A stretch of DNA of 64,000 nt from Anodontia alba (GCA_964016985.1 OZ024824.1:120052951-120116950), one strand, 5' to 3'; counted from the first letter of the stretch, positions 20,673 through 32,330 are shown. Notes: generated by a model not told the origin, from the sequence alone. Numbers and translations are program-made.

Positions 20673-21125
20673 ATGTTTCATATTAGTAAAGCGCTGTTGA
20701 TTATTCTCTATATATGTTGTTATTATTCGCTATATGATGTCGTTATAAATTATTATGTGTTATTAACCAGTGCTCAGAGTACGAACTGTATTGACCCGTC
20801 GTTAAGAGCGGGTGCTCACTTACTCTTACATGAATTCAACAACGGCTTTGCGGTACTACAATGCTCTAAACTGCAACGCTTTGTTGTAGTTCGCCTTTAT
20901 TTATATATCAGCAATTGCAACCTTGTTGTTGTATCGTATCACTGTTCTTCATCCGTTTTATCTTTTGATCATTCGGGATGCTGTACTACCTGTTTGTGGC
21001 CTTTCCTGGGTAACTTAGTTTATATTCTATTCCAGTTTCAGTATTACCCTACTAATACTCATATATTTCCAACAGACTCTTTCATTATTGAATTCGGCAT
21101 TGTTCATTATCTATCTGAAAGATAA
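20673..21125 (+). other. 150-codon open frame, not recognised
   Basis: It is open from ATG 20673 with a hydrophobic N-terminus (ALLIILYICCYY) that could be a membrane segment or signal, then Cys- and Tyr-rich text. No family is recognised, there is no purifying-selection evidence, and Cys/Tyr/Phe richness is what AT-rich noise gives. It may be chance or a decayed gene. Confidence 0.15.
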
Positions 21126-21778
21126 GAGAACAGCCCTCCCAAGGCATCGGATACTACAGAAGCTACCAACGAAGAGCAAAAACCGTATTGATGTTGCAAT
21201 ATCATTTGTATGCAATAATAGAAATTGAAAATACATTTCGGAGCAATACTTAAAACTGTTTTTACACATATGGTCAAAGTTTGAAATCGCCATGCCATAA
21301 AATTGCAAACCGTTTCAGTTATTATAAATCTTTGACTTGTTTATATCCAGGTCATTGACGAGTTACCTAGATGTGTTTTCTTAGTAGTACTGTACGTTTA
21401 GTATTCCATACTGATATTTAGTAGGGCTTCTCAATTCCTGTATCTTGCAAAAAACGTAACTCTAGCATCGGAAAGATATACGGCTGGATATTTGTATATA
21501 TAAAGCTTGGATATTGGTACATACAAAATTGCTGTAAAGTAATGCAAAACTAATTGCATTTTAGAGAAACGCATGCATTTTGCATGATACTGGTTTAGAG
21601 TTTTGCCAAGCAACTTTAAGTTCTATTAAGCGTATAATACACATGTATATACTAACAGGTAAAGTACACCCAGTATACACCCAACTCGCGATAAATGAAT
21701 CTGTACAGTTGATGCTTAAATATAAGTTATCACTGGTTGTTTAAAATTTTTGTCGCTGGAATATCTAATCGGCAATAT
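21126..21778. other. AT-rich spacer
   Basis: Nothing recognised on either strand. Confidence 0.4.
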
Positions 21779-22563
21779 GTTTGTGGAGTTCGGCGGACGG
21801 ATATTTCAGCAAACAATCGGCTTGTTTTTATACTCGTATGAGGCGGAGTTTGTACAAAGTCTCCTCCAAGCAGGCAAGAAACATCTCGCACAATAATTCA
21901 ATTTCACCTACAGATATATAGATGATGTATTGTCTTTGAAAACACAAAGTTTGCAGACTATTTGGAATTCATCTATCCACGTGAACTTGAAATAAAGGAA
22001 ACAACGGAGACTGCAGCCTCCTCCTCATACTTGGATTGTTATCTCTACATTGACAATGGAAAGCTTACTACTTGGCTTTAAGACAAACTGGATGACTTCA
22101 ATTTTTCCATTGTTAACTTTCCATTCCTGAGCAGTATTACCCCTTCTGCACTAGCATACGGCGTTTACGTTTCACAGTTAATCCATTACGCCAGAGCCTG
22201 TTTAAATTATCAGGATTTCATGGAGCGTTGGAAAGTGCTCACTACAAAGTTGTTGAGCCAGGGGTATCAAAAAAAACAAACTGGTAGCAACACTTAAGAA
22301 GTTCTAGTTGAGACATCATGATCTGGTCAATCCCTACAATGTGGCAGTTTCCAGAATTGTTTCTGATGTTTTTGTCAATGACGTGCCATAAGTAGACTTC
22401 CGAAATCCCGGACATACGCTTCTACTTACATTTCCTTCGTTCAGGCCTATGGGCATGGTGGGGAAGCTTGCTCACCAAGTAATGCTTACTATTGCGGACG
22501 CCTGATTACACCCTTTTATCTGGGGTCCATGTCTGTTGGTCTGAACATTCTGATTCGTCATTC
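21779..22563 (+). pseudogene. Unassigned reverse transcriptase relic (family K), copy 1
   Basis: Frames broken by stops read GGRIFQQTIG, then LFLYSYEAEFVQSLLQAGKK, then FNFTYRYIDDVLSL with the catalytic YIDD at 21914-21925, followed by text ending PYNVAVSRIVSDVFVNDVP. The stretch usually found between the first two blocks (a G-x-x-M-G motif) is missing, so a short deletion removed RT motif B. This type of RT-like ORF is widespread in animal repeats; I do not assign a clade. Confidence 0.65.
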
Positions 22564-23398
22564 GTTTACGGTTTAAATACTGTTTAGAATCAGTGCTTTT
22601 AAAATAGATATCGGTAACTATTGATGTTCCATTTTTAATTACCTTAATGCCTAGAAATGGAATATTATTTGTGGTTTTAAGCAATTTGAAATTTATATCT
22701 GTATATAAGAAATTGAACAAATATTCAGAGTAAAGAACATCGGTTATGGATCTTTCCCAAAATATAAAACATTCATCTAAGTACCGTTTCCATTGTTCTC
22801 TTATATATTTTGCAAAGCTTTCATCTTTTTTATTCTTAATTCTGTTTACAGTTTCTCTTCCAAACATCCTAAAACCCTGCGTTGCATACGTTTGGGCAAC
22901 CTTTGCCCCATAGCAGTGCTTTTGAACTGTTTAAAATGATCCGTATTGAATGAAAAATAATTGTTTTCTAATATTATTTTCATTGGGTCAATGATTAATT
23001 GCTTGTTGTAACGTATTGCGAACAATCAAGATATTTCTCCAACAAAAATGAGATACCTTCGATGCCTAAATCATGAGTATAAGCTTACAATGTCGTAAGA
23101 AATTAGATGAGTATGTTCTGTTACTGTGCTAAGTACAAAGTCTAGAAAGTCTATGTTATCCCTTAAATAGCTATCTACTTTTATGAGAAAGGGTTTTAAC
23201 AAAATTTCTAACACACAGCTAAGATGGCTTGTTTCACAACGAGGGCCAGCAATTACAGGCCTTGGCTGCAAGTCGTCAGGGTCTAATACTTCAAGATATT
23301 CCCACTGACGTTTATTACAAATGTCCTGTATAATTTTTTCTCTATTGTATCTTTGGAAGTCCCTAAAATGTGCCTGTTTGGCAATCAAATTTGACTAA
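22564..23398 (-). pseudogene. Penelope-like element RT fragments
   Basis: On the minus strand the upper part has RPVIAGPRCETSHLS, LLKPFLIKVDSYLRDNIDFL and HLISYDIVSLYS (motif A Asp). After a frame break come ENNYFSFN and STAMGQ (motif B), then KRYLDECFIFWERS (motif C, YLDE instead of the usual YxDD) and IPFLGIKVIKNGTS, TDIYFKSTDSKQYLNR. This is the recognisable core of Penelope-like RTs. No GIY-YIG endonuclease was found. It is sandwiched between direct copies of family K. Confidence 0.85.
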
Positions 23399-23877
23399 AA
23401 AAATTTTCCCATTGTTAACTTTCCATTCCTGAGCAGTAATATCCCCTTCTACACCAGCATACGGCGTTTACGTATCACAGTTAATCCGTTATGCCAGAGC
23501 CTGTTCAAATTATCAGGACTTCATGGAGCGTGGGAAAGTGCTCACTACAAAGTTGTTGAGCCAGGGGTATCAAAAAACCAAACTGGTAGCACACATAAGA
23601 AGTTCTATGGGAGACATCATGATCTGGTCAATCCCTACAGTGTGGCAGTTTTCAGAATTGTTTCTGATGTTTATGCCAATGACGCGCCATAAGTAGACTT
23701 CCGAAATCCCGGACATACGCTTCTACTTACATTTCCTTCGTTCAGATCTTTGGGCATGGTGGGTGAAGTTTCATTACCGAGTAATGCTTACTATCCGCGG
23801 ACGCATGATCACACCCTTTATTCTGGGGTCCATGTCTGTTAGTCTGAACATTCTGATTCGTCATTCGTTTACGGATT
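23399..23877 (+). pseudogene. Family K relic, copy 2 (3' part only)
   Basis: It matches 22095-22563 from ATTGTTAACTTTCCATTCCT to ATTCTGATTCGTCATTCGTT at about 95 percent by eye, including non-coding text after the stop. It lacks the YIDD part. Confidence 0.8.
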
Positions 23878-24168
23878 TATGGGTTTGGATTATGGCTTAG
23901 GTACCATGACCGCAATTACCTTTTTTTCAAAACGGCGTGTATTTTATGGAATTTTGATGAACATTTTAGTTTGCGGAAATTACGTCAGTTATTATGCTTG
24001 GTCTTCAAATATTCTTTCCTAGTAAAGTTCGTCAACAAAGGTTTTTCTTACCTTTTTTTTGAAATTATGGACATGAAGAAATGCGCGGCGATTCCCCTCG
24101 ACATACATGCTTCAGACTTACGTTAGTACAATACAGTGTTCTATACGAATACTTTGTTATTAAAATAT

Positions 24169-24456
24169 TGGATGCGCCGTCCGACTGGAGACCAGGAGGT
24201 CGCGGGCTCAACCCCCGCCGAGGTCGGCAACATTCTTTCGTGGAGATTGATCATGAAATATTTTCTACGGTCATTCTCTCCCTTCCGCTGATTCAAGAAG
24301 GGCAGTTGTCAGTTTCTGGCGAAAGAATGTACACAATACTGGTTAACCGCTTAGAGGACTAAGCTTGCCCAGTAAACGTGTGGTTAGGTAGACTGACCAC
24401 GCTCGACATGACCCCATTGGGTTCACTGGGCCGTAAAACTACAACACAAACAAACC
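24169..24456 (+). mobile_element. tRNA-derived SINE, 5'-truncated
   Basis: It starts at GGATGCGCCGTCCGACTGGA, so box A is missing, keeps box B (GGGCTCAACCCC, mutated), and follows the copy at 7802-8106 to the tail GGGCCGTAAAAC...CAAACAAACC. 5' truncation is typical of LINE-driven retrotransposition. Confidence 0.85.
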
Positions 24457-25112
24457 ATAAGTACGAACGCCCGAAAGATCTGGTAAAATTTAAAATGTGT
24501 CATTGAAAACGGTGTCATAAAATTTGCAATCAAACGTTGTCTTTCAGGTTTATTAAAGCGGCCATATTAGACGAAAAATTGAACATGTTAATCTATTCTG
24601 TACACCTTCTAACAAAGGCTATAGTTAACGGTAGACGGTTTATTTGAAACGCAGTTTGCATGCGAAATTTAAAAATTGATGTCAGACAGGAAAACGGGGT
24701 ATCTACCTTAAATGCGGAAAGTAACCGGGTGTCACTAATGACGTTATGTTTGCATATGTGCCTACGACATTAACATTCTGTTTTCTGCTCTGAGCATTTC
24801 TTCTTTCTTTTTTTATGATTTAACCTGAATACAAAAGTTTCGTATACTTAGAATTTGTAAATTATCAACTGAGCCTCCACAGAAACGTGCAAGTTTTCAC
24901 AAAATGCAATGTAAGCATATCTGCTATACAGCTGTTTTATATACAGAAATGTCCAGGCTTTCTTCCTATATCGAAATAAATCGTATATCTTTTCGATGCC
25001 AGGGTTAGTAAAAACTGAATAGAGTCCGCACTAATTAGTAGTATTAGTGGAGTTATAGCAGTGATTCTTTCTTACTATGTTTAGGAGCAGTAGTAATATA
25101 ATATAGGGAACA
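24457..25112. other. AT-rich spacer
   Basis: Nothing recognised. Confidence 0.4.
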
Positions 25113-25240
25113 AACATGGTTTTTCGTGCATTAACATTCGCCAGGTCCCGAGGGAGGTGTTGAAAACCGTGGCCGAAGGCCGCGGTTTTCAGCACCGCCC
25201 TAGGGACCTGGCGAATGTTAATGCATTGAAAAAGCATGTT
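25113..25240. repeat. Long palindrome (128 bp)
   Basis: AACATGGTTTTTCGTGCATT at the left pairs with AATGCATTGAAAAAGCATGTT at the right; inside, ATTCGCCAGGTCCC / GGGACCTGGCGAAT and AAAACCGTGGCC / GGCCGCGGTTTT pair closely around GAA. Only a few mismatches over about 60 bp per arm. Confidence 0.9.
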
Positions 25241-26476
25241 CAAACGCTATTATTGCATAAAAACTGAAAACATTTGCTACATTTCGAGTTATTTCTTGCA
25301 CTATTTTGTTTCGCCGTTTCATCGATGTCTCGCGAATGCAATTTCCATGGACTATGCTCGTTCTAGGGCCGGACAGTACATATCTCGTAACGGCAGCAAA
25401 TCTGTGATCCCAGTACGATTATATTGAAAGTTGCATATCCGTGCATCAACAGCGCGTGTAATGCCTTGTTAATACACAGCTTTTCGCCGGTTAATGCACG
25501 GCTGTTAATAACGTGCGACACTACTTTTTATGCAATAATACACATTCGGTGCCAGTGAAATCAATAATTACGAGCACTGATAGCTTGTTAGTGTAAGACG
25601 TTTTATTGATTTATAATTGTTTTGTTTTTTTGTTTTTGTTTTTTTTTTTTTTTTTTTTCCCCAAATTTCTCAGAAAAGCATCCGGATAACGAGAAACGAT
25701 CCATGTTTAATGAATCAAAGTCATCCACATTTTATAAATACGAAAACAAGTAAGCGACATAGTATCTCGCTACTTAAAGTCGTTCCATCGAGTATGATCA
25801 TGGACTTCCATAACATGAACTTGAGAGACCAAGATGGTATCTTGAGGCAACAGAATAAGACCTTGAGGTCACATAATATTCTCTTGAAACAAACCTTTAT
25901 TACCCGTAGAGAACAAGATATTACATTGAGAATACTATGTTATTTTGAGAGAACAAGAAAACATAATTATGTTATTATTTCCAGATTATTTCTTATGGCC
26001 TCTGGATAACGTCTATTAACAGTAACCATTATTAATATATTATATATTGTGGCCTTAAGACCTTGATTTGACGTAGCGGCTTAAAATAGGAACATATATA
26101 TTCAATATTTCCCCGATTTCGTAGACAAGTTATTGTGTTCATCTCATTAAAATATTGGTGCTGTTGAACACGTTCGCTTATGGTGACATTTTTTCTTCTT
26201 TCTTGCATTTTTTACCAGTATTACATGTGGGAACAAATAAAACGGCTATGCTCTTCCGAATATTAACATGTGCTTTGTATAAATAATACAGAAGATGTCC
26301 AGGAAAAGCCTCATGCACAGAACACCAAACGGAAGAGCAAACAAATCATGACAGAGAGTACACATGTCACAAACCAAAGAAAATCCAAGAAACCAGTTCC
26401 GTCTTCCCCAGCGAGGCGACCGAAATGCTAGATAGGAGCCATCAAAAACAACAAAAAGACAACGAACAGGAGAAAC
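25241..26476. other. Spacer with poly-T, a degenerate short tandem repeat and an R1-like block
   Basis: T20 at 25640-25658. At 25815-25965 a loose repeat of CTTGAGGCAACAGAATAA-type units occurs. At 26285-26470 text such as GTCCAGGAAAAG, CTTCCCCAGCGAGGCGACCG and AACAAAAAGACAACG is a diverged R1 copy. No gene. Confidence 0.45.
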
Positions 26477-26750
26477 CATTACGAAAACACGCATATTCAA
26501 ATATACTGAAGATTTTACCACCAAATAATGAAAATATTTAGATAGAAAACTGATATTTTTCATATTTCTGCTCAAAACATAGATTGTGGGTACTCGTTAG
26601 AACTGCCTCGACGAGTCGGTTCTAGAGTACCCTAATCTATGGTTTTGAGCAGAAATAAGAAAAATAATGTATACCACTGTAAACCCCAGTTTTACTATAT
26701 AAAAGTGGGGTTTACGGGGGTCAAAATTATATAGGCATGTTTACGTGATG
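26477..26750 (+). repeat. Family A MITE A4
   Basis: CATTACGAAAACACGC to GTTTACGTGATG. Central arms are present with point changes at the tip. Confidence 0.88.
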
Positions 26751-27301
26751 GAGAAAAATATCCCAACAGCGAACAGTTTGTACGAGAATACACAAAGAGC
26801 TAACAACACCAGAGCCAACGTCGTAGAACAGTCAGTAGTAAAAATATCGGGAATTGAAATCGATTTTACCCATGCCAAAGCTTCATTCTAGGTTCAAATG
26901 TAAAATATATATAACATAATTATTTGGCAAGCACTATGCTTGCATACAGGGTAGGGGTTATTTCAAGTATGTTGTTAACACAGTCCATTTGATTACAGTT
27001 TCTTGTACGTGCAGTTATCTGGTTTGGTTATCTGTTTTTCTAATTGCTATCACAGCTGGTGAAATGTCAGTGGTTACTTCTAATGAATAAACTGTATTAA
27101 TTGATTTTCTTAAACTGTCATTAAGTCTTACCGATTACATTTCCCAGCAATTCACTACATAGTCCAAGTACGAATATGAACATCTGCAAAGATAATACTC
27201 TATATGTGACGTTACGGTGAAATGTGAAATTGAAATGAATACTTTTTAGCCATTTTTCTAAAGCAATCTAAAAGATTTGCATTTGGAAAGAGAGAACACA
27301 C
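26751..27301. other. AT-rich spacer
   Basis: Nothing recognised. Confidence 0.4.
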
Positions 27302-27580
27302 CATTACGAAAAATGCCTATTCAAATATACTGAAACTTTTACCACCAAAAAAAGGAAAATTTTCAGATGAAATTTTTGATATTTTTTCATGTTTCTGTTC
27401 AAAACATAGGTTGTGGGCACTCGTTAAAATCGCCTTACCGAGGCGGTTCTAACAGGTACCCACAATGTATGTTTTTAAGCAGAAGTAAGAAAAATGATGA
27501 ATACCCCTGTAAACGCCAGTTTTATTGTATAAAAGTGGGGTTTAAAGGGGTCAACATTATATAGGTATGTTTCTGTGATG
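27302..27580 (+). repeat. Family A MITE A5
   Basis: Ends CATTACGAAAAATGCC and TATGTTTCTGTGATG. The tip is AAAATCGCCTTACCGAGGCGGTTCTAA. Confidence 0.88.
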
Positions 27581-28239
27581 AAAGTTTCGCTTGTATTACA
27601 TTACTAAAAACATAAGCGGCAAACACTCGTCAGAAGAGCGCCAACACTCTCAGAAGAGCGCCCTTGATGAATATCCACATTATTTGTGGTAGAACTATAA
27701 TTTTCCATTGCATATTCGTCTTACAGTGTAGCATTTATTCATGAATCATTCTTTTACCCATGCGTTGTTGAAGTGAACTTTTCCGTGTTTGCATTAAAGA
27801 GGAACTGGTCATCTTTAAAAGAATTTTAGAAACTAACAATCGTAAGCTAAAACTAAGCATACAACTTGATAAGCCTTCTCATATGAATCTACGCTGTTTG
27901 CAAAGCTTTTTTTCCGACCTGTAGAAGTAACATTGTTATCGTTCATAAATGGATGTTAGTAGATATGTACAGCTTACAGGTTTAAGCTTTTTAAAAAGCT
28001 TGCCATCGTTTCAGCCCGTTTTTAATGGGGTGATTTAGTGGCTTGGAAAACTTTAAGCTGTCAAGCCCCAGCCCGCCCCATCAAATTAATAAAATGGTGT
28101 CTGAGCTTCAGTGCTGCTTCTACAAGAGAGATTTGAGGCTCAGTCTTGCCATTTAAGAATCAAAGAAAGCATAGTCCATATTGTTTAATCAAGAGTCATT
28201 CTTTCCATGGCAATCGGTGCTAAATGGGAAATAAATAGC
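27581..28239. other. Spacer
   Basis: A short duplicated ACTCGTCAGAAGAGCGCC / ACTCTCAGAAGAGCGCC at 27627-27662 is seen; otherwise nothing is recognised. Confidence 0.4.
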
Positions 28240-28306
28240 AAATGATATATCGTTCGCCTGTCATTACTGACAATGACCCAATCCTAATCAACTGTGTGAT
28301 GTGTTA

Positions 28307-28798
28307 TTATTTGTGTGTTCTAAGATGGCTGATGAGACCAATTTTAACTCTAAACTGCCTGTTGCAGATAGAACAAGAGAGGTCTGAGGAAGAAAGCTCT
28401 GTTGGTGAAGCCCTAGCTCTGGCTTTCCGCTGTGCACATTTCTGCTCGGCTTCGCTGCTTCTTTTTGCTTCGTATTCACAAGCTCCCCTTCTTATGAAGC
28501 CTCGACACTTGGTTCTATTCTGTGCAATCTGTTCCCACGACTCTGTTGGTATGTTGAAGACTTTAAGGGAGCTTTGAGGGCGTCCTTGTATCGCTTCTTC
28601 TGACAACCATGGGAGCGTTTTCCAACTTGTAGTTCTCCATAGAGGATTTTCTTTGGCAAACGTTCATCAGGCATTCTGGTAACATGGCCTGTCTTTATTA
28701 ACTGTTCCAATTTCAGAAGAGTATGTACACTCTGCATCCCTGTCCTTTTCAGGCTTTCTGTGTCTGGAATCCTGTCTTGCCACTTGATCTTTAGAAAT
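28307..28798 (-). pseudogene. LINE C-terminal segment with C2H2-like finger
   Basis: Frames read WQDRIPDTESLKRTGMQS, GHVTRMPDERLPKKILYGEL, then FNIPTESWEQIAQNRTKCR and a final CSICNRQFRVKIGLISHLRTH (C-x2-C...H-x3-H). One frame break occurs near 28600. The finger probably binds element RNA or DNA. Confidence 0.8.
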
Positions 28799-29128
28799 AA
28801 GGTAAGAGAAAAGTCCAGGGAGTGCCACAATCACAAACCGCAGCCCTTCCTAGACCCCAAGAGGAAGAGGAAACCGATAAATCCAAACAAGCACAAATCG
28901 AACAAACGTACGAAAAGCACTAAGATTAGCTCTCTCTTCCCCAAGCGAGGTAATCGCAATACTTAAAGGACTAAAAAACACAAGAACAAAATGACACATG
29001 GAAAGATATACAACAAATCGCCTCGTAGAATAAACCACAAAGCAACAAAGAGTAAGACTAACACCGGGACCACCGCCTTAGAACGGTCAGTAGAGTAAAC
29101 CACCGGGGGGTTTAAAGCACTTTTACTT
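28799..29128 (-). repeat. R1 repeat inserted into the LINE
   Basis: The LINE frame stops at about LRS and resumes at FLKIKWQDR on the far side, so R1 is an insertion of about 330 bp. It runs (minus strand) from TAAAAGTGCTTTAAACCCCC to TTTTCTCTTACC. This gives the best ends for the short R1 form. Confidence 0.8.
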
Positions 29129-29430
29129 CTAAGATAGCTTGTATAGAAGTGGTTCAGTCCTTTGGCATGCCGTAAACTGTCCAAGTTTTTCGCATGCGTA
29201 TAATAGTGTTGGTAGCACCACCGATATGTATACTTTCAGCTTTGTGTCAAGTCTGATGCCACTTCGGTCCCAAATACTTCCACGTAGCCGGCCAAATGCT
29301 GTACTAGCTTTGGCAATCCTAGCACTGACTTCATCATCAATGTGCACAACTCTAGACAATGTACTTCCAAGATAGGTGTACTTGTCTACCACTTGCAGTC
29401 GTTGACCTTTCACTGTGATGGTAAGCTCCT
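29129..29430 (-). pseudogene. LINE RT thumb / post-RT segment
   Basis: Reads KYTYLGSTLSRVVHIDDEVS, RIAKASTAFGRLRGSIW, VVLPTLLYACE, the standard text after RT in this LINE type. A frame break follows ACE. Confidence 0.85.
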
Positions 29431-29465
29431 TGTAAGACTTTCCAGGTGCTGGCTGATATACTACC

Positions 29466-30232
29466 TCAATTTTTTATGCTGATTGTGAGATCATAGCTGT
29501 CACATGAATCAGATAATTGATCCACACCTTTTTGCATTTTCTCTTCTGCTGGAGCACCCTTTGCCATGTCATCAGCAAAGAGTAACTCATCTTGCACCTC
29601 TGTCTGCATCTTGGATTTAGCTTGCAACCTTCTTAGGTTGAAAAGTTTCCCATCAAAGCGATACCTAATAGGTATACCATTGTCACCATAGAGGTCCACA
29701 TTCTGTTCCTGGCATTTTTCTTGAAGCTGTCGTGCTGTAAAGATCATGTCTATTGTTCCTCTGTCTTTCCTGAATCCACACTGGCTTTCTGGTAGAAGCC
29801 CTGACTGTTCAAGGTGTTCATTCAGTCGATCCAGTAGGACCCTGGCAAGGATCTTCCCAGCAATTGACATTAAAGAGATGCCTCGCTGATTGGCACAGAC
29901 TTGAGGATTCCTTTTCCTTTTGAATAGGTGGATAATTGTTGCATCATTGAATTCTTGAGGGATGGCTTCTTTTCTCCACATAATGTGAAATAACTCTGTC
30001 AGTTTCTCTGCAACTGGAGGACCCCCTGCTTTGTAGATCTCTGCAGGTATTGCATCTGACCTGGAGCCTTGCCAGATGACAGGAGTTTTCTTGCTTTCAC
30101 TGTTTCAGAGACGGTTGGGAGCTCATCAAGCAGCGGATTACATTCCACCTGTGGTAGTCTGTTGATAGCTTCATCATTGATAGATGATGGCCGATTAAGG
30201 ACACCATCAAAGTGTTCAGCCCATCTTTTCAA
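29466..30232 (-). pseudogene. LINE reverse transcriptase with internal deletion
   Basis: N-terminal motifs: WAEHFDGVLNRPS, LLSSGKAPG, then a frame break near 30000, FNDATIIHLFKRK, QRGISLMSIAGKI, ESQCGFRKDRGTIDMIF. After QNVDLY (about 29690) it jumps in frame to GDNGIPIRYRFDGKLF, skipping about 80 codons that normally hold catalytic motif A and motif B. LLFADDMA (motif C) remains. The RT is therefore inactive. Confidence 0.88.
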
Positions 30233-30249
30233 GATAGCTTCTTTGTCAG

Positions 30250-30849
30250 TCAGAAGACTAGTTCCATCTGCCCTAAGGAGTGGGTGGTTCCTGAGCTCTG
30301 GGGACCATATACTGTCTTAAGTGCATCAAAAAGATTCTTCATATCCTTTCTGTCTGCAAAGGACTGGATTTCATCAGCCTTTTTGCTAAGCCAGGAGTCT
30401 TGCATGTCTCTGAGCCTAGTCTGTACTGTCTTGCATATGTATGAATAGGCAGTCATACTAGATACTGAGCTGTTATTTCTGAGGTAAGCCTTGTGTTTTT
30501 GATGTTTCTCTTCAAGGAGTCCCTGGATTTCTTTGTCATTCTCATCAATCCAATCTTGGTGTTTGCGAGATACTGGTCCTAGGGAATCTATTGCTGAAGA
30601 GTGAACGGTGTCTCTGAAGACTGTCCAGCTCTCATCTACATCTTCTGAACTATGTTCCAGTGCATCTAAACGGCAGCAGAGATCGTTGACAAATGCTTGC
30701 TTCTTGCTGTCTTGTTTCAGCTTGGAGACATCAAATTTTTTTGGCACCTTCTTGCCTTGTGGTCGTCGTACAGGCTGAATGCGCAGGTTGAGTTTGCTGA
30801 AAACAAGCCTGTGATCTGTCCAACAGTCTGCACCATACATAGTCTTTGT
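30250..30849 (-). pseudogene. LINE EN-RT linker
   Basis: Open over about 200 codons: RIQPVRRPQGKKVPKKFDV, DSWLSKKADEIQSFADRKD, NLFDALKTVYGP. It joins the endonuclease and RT and has no catalytic role I know. Confidence 0.8.
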
Positions 30850-31560
30850 CACTCTGACATCCTGTTTGTCCTTCCTTTGCACTATGACGTAGTAAATGAG
30901 ATGCCAGTGTTTGGAGCGAGGTTGCATCCATGATGTCTTTCTGCGAGTTGGTAGACGGAAGACCGTGTTGGTGATCAGTTATTCATGCTCTGCACACTTC
31001 CTTAAAAGGAGGAGTCTACTGCTGTTGCACTTCCCTACACCTTCCGATCCAATCACTCCTTCCCAGGTTTGGTGGTCTGTGCCCACTCCGGCATTGAAGT
31101 CCCCGAGGAGGAGGATTTTGTCTGTCCGGGGTGCTGCACAAATCACAGAATCCAGATCATCAAAGAGCTTCTCTTTAACCTCATCTGGGTTGGTCATTGA
31201 GGGTGCATAGGCACTTACAATTGTTGCATGCCTCTTGCCAGATAAGGGAAGTCTCAGCGTCATCAGGCGGTCACTTATGCCTTTTGGAAGTCATGAGAGC
31301 TTGCTGATGATGTGTGACTTGATGGCGAATCCTAATCCTGCTTCACGCCGCTCTTCTTTCTTGCGTCTACTCCAGAAGAAAGTGTAGCCAGAACCAACTT
31401 CTTTTAAAAGCCCTTCCTCTGCACGGCGAGTCTCACTCAGAGCTCCAATCTCGACTTTGTATCGGTCAAGTTCTCTACCAACTAGAGCTGTTCTTCGCTG
31501 AGGTTTGTCAGAACCAGAATTGTCCATTAGGGTGCGCACATTCCAAACGCCGATAGTTTA
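30850..31560 (-). pseudogene. LINE AP-endonuclease
   Basis: GVWNVRTLMDN starts the domain at about 31555, with the catalytic Glu in LSETRR, then TIVSAYAPSM, LLLGDFNAGVGTD and the closing CWTDHRLVF. Nearly all catalytic positions are kept, but one stop (about 31288) and a frame change (about 30950) break it. It would nick target DNA to prime reverse transcription. Confidence 0.88.
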
Positions 31561-32330
31561 AGGTATCACCTTCATCTTCTTTTTTCTTGCTCGACCGCTA
31601 TGTGGGATTCCCGCTGATCGCGGTTAACCAGCCAGGAGTTTTGAAGCAGGCAATTGTTTAGGGCACCTTTTCTAGCCCTTCCCCATGCTACAGGGGTGAG
31701 CAATGCGATCCTAAAAAGGTCTGCTCAGTCGCTCAGTTCGGCTGGCGAATTCCCCATACTGCTTCGCTCTTAAGGAAAGCGACCATATAGAACCAAGACG
31801 CCTGTGTGCAGGTCCGCAACTACAGCTTCCAGTGTTTCCTCACCTGCTGCCTCGCCGCTCGCCAATCGCCACAGGGCTTTTGTATGACTTGCATATGTGT
31901 GCTTGCTGTGAATGTGTGTTGCTGATTAAGATGACATGCGCTGTGAATTGGGTTATAGTGAGGGAGAGGCGCGCAGAGTAAACCTCACTCTCTCGTCCTG
32001 ACTTAGCTGGATCCAGAGGCAAGACAGTGTCAGGGCATCTGGAGCAAAGTCCAGATGCAGTGGATGCTCATGACTTCTGTTGTGCCTTTTCATGCTCTCC
32101 ATGCTCCACAACATGCTGCTGCATCCCCGTTTGGGCCGTTGAATCATAGTAATGATTTCCTCCGCCCCAGCTGCCGAAGCAGACTTTACATAACTGGAAC
32201 AGGCAAATCCAGATATGCAGGTTTTTGTTTGGAGTTGCCAGCTCCTAGATGGATTGCCGTCCAGGGCTTGAGAGCTCCATCTACCTTTGATATTGCTACA
32301 CAGATTCCGTTAACAGCTATATAGAAGCAG
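31561..32330 (-). other. Putative LINE 5' leader
   Basis: More GC-rich than its surroundings, directly upstream of the endonuclease on the minus strand. No long ORF; the outer limit near 32330, where sequence turns AT-rich, is a guess. Confidence 0.45.

Larger units (their letters stand above)
28240..32330 (-). mobile_element. APE-type non-LTR retrotransposon (LINE), interrupted and broken
   Basis: On the minus strand the order is 5' leader, AP-endonuclease, linker, RT, C-terminal segment with a C2H2-like finger. The EN part is of the type often mis-annotated as craniofacial development protein 2-like, which points to an RTE-related or similar clade; I leave the clade open. It is interrupted by R1 at 28799-29128 and has several frameshifts plus an in-frame RT deletion. 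Ends are approximate. Confidence 0.85.

Noticed and set aside
25617..26009. 130-codon open frame
   Set aside because: It begins in poly-T (Phe run) and continues in a loose short tandem repeat; no domain.
28307..28606. Host C2H2 zinc-finger gene
   Set aside because: The finger is continuous with LINE C-terminal text and lies in the right order and strand.
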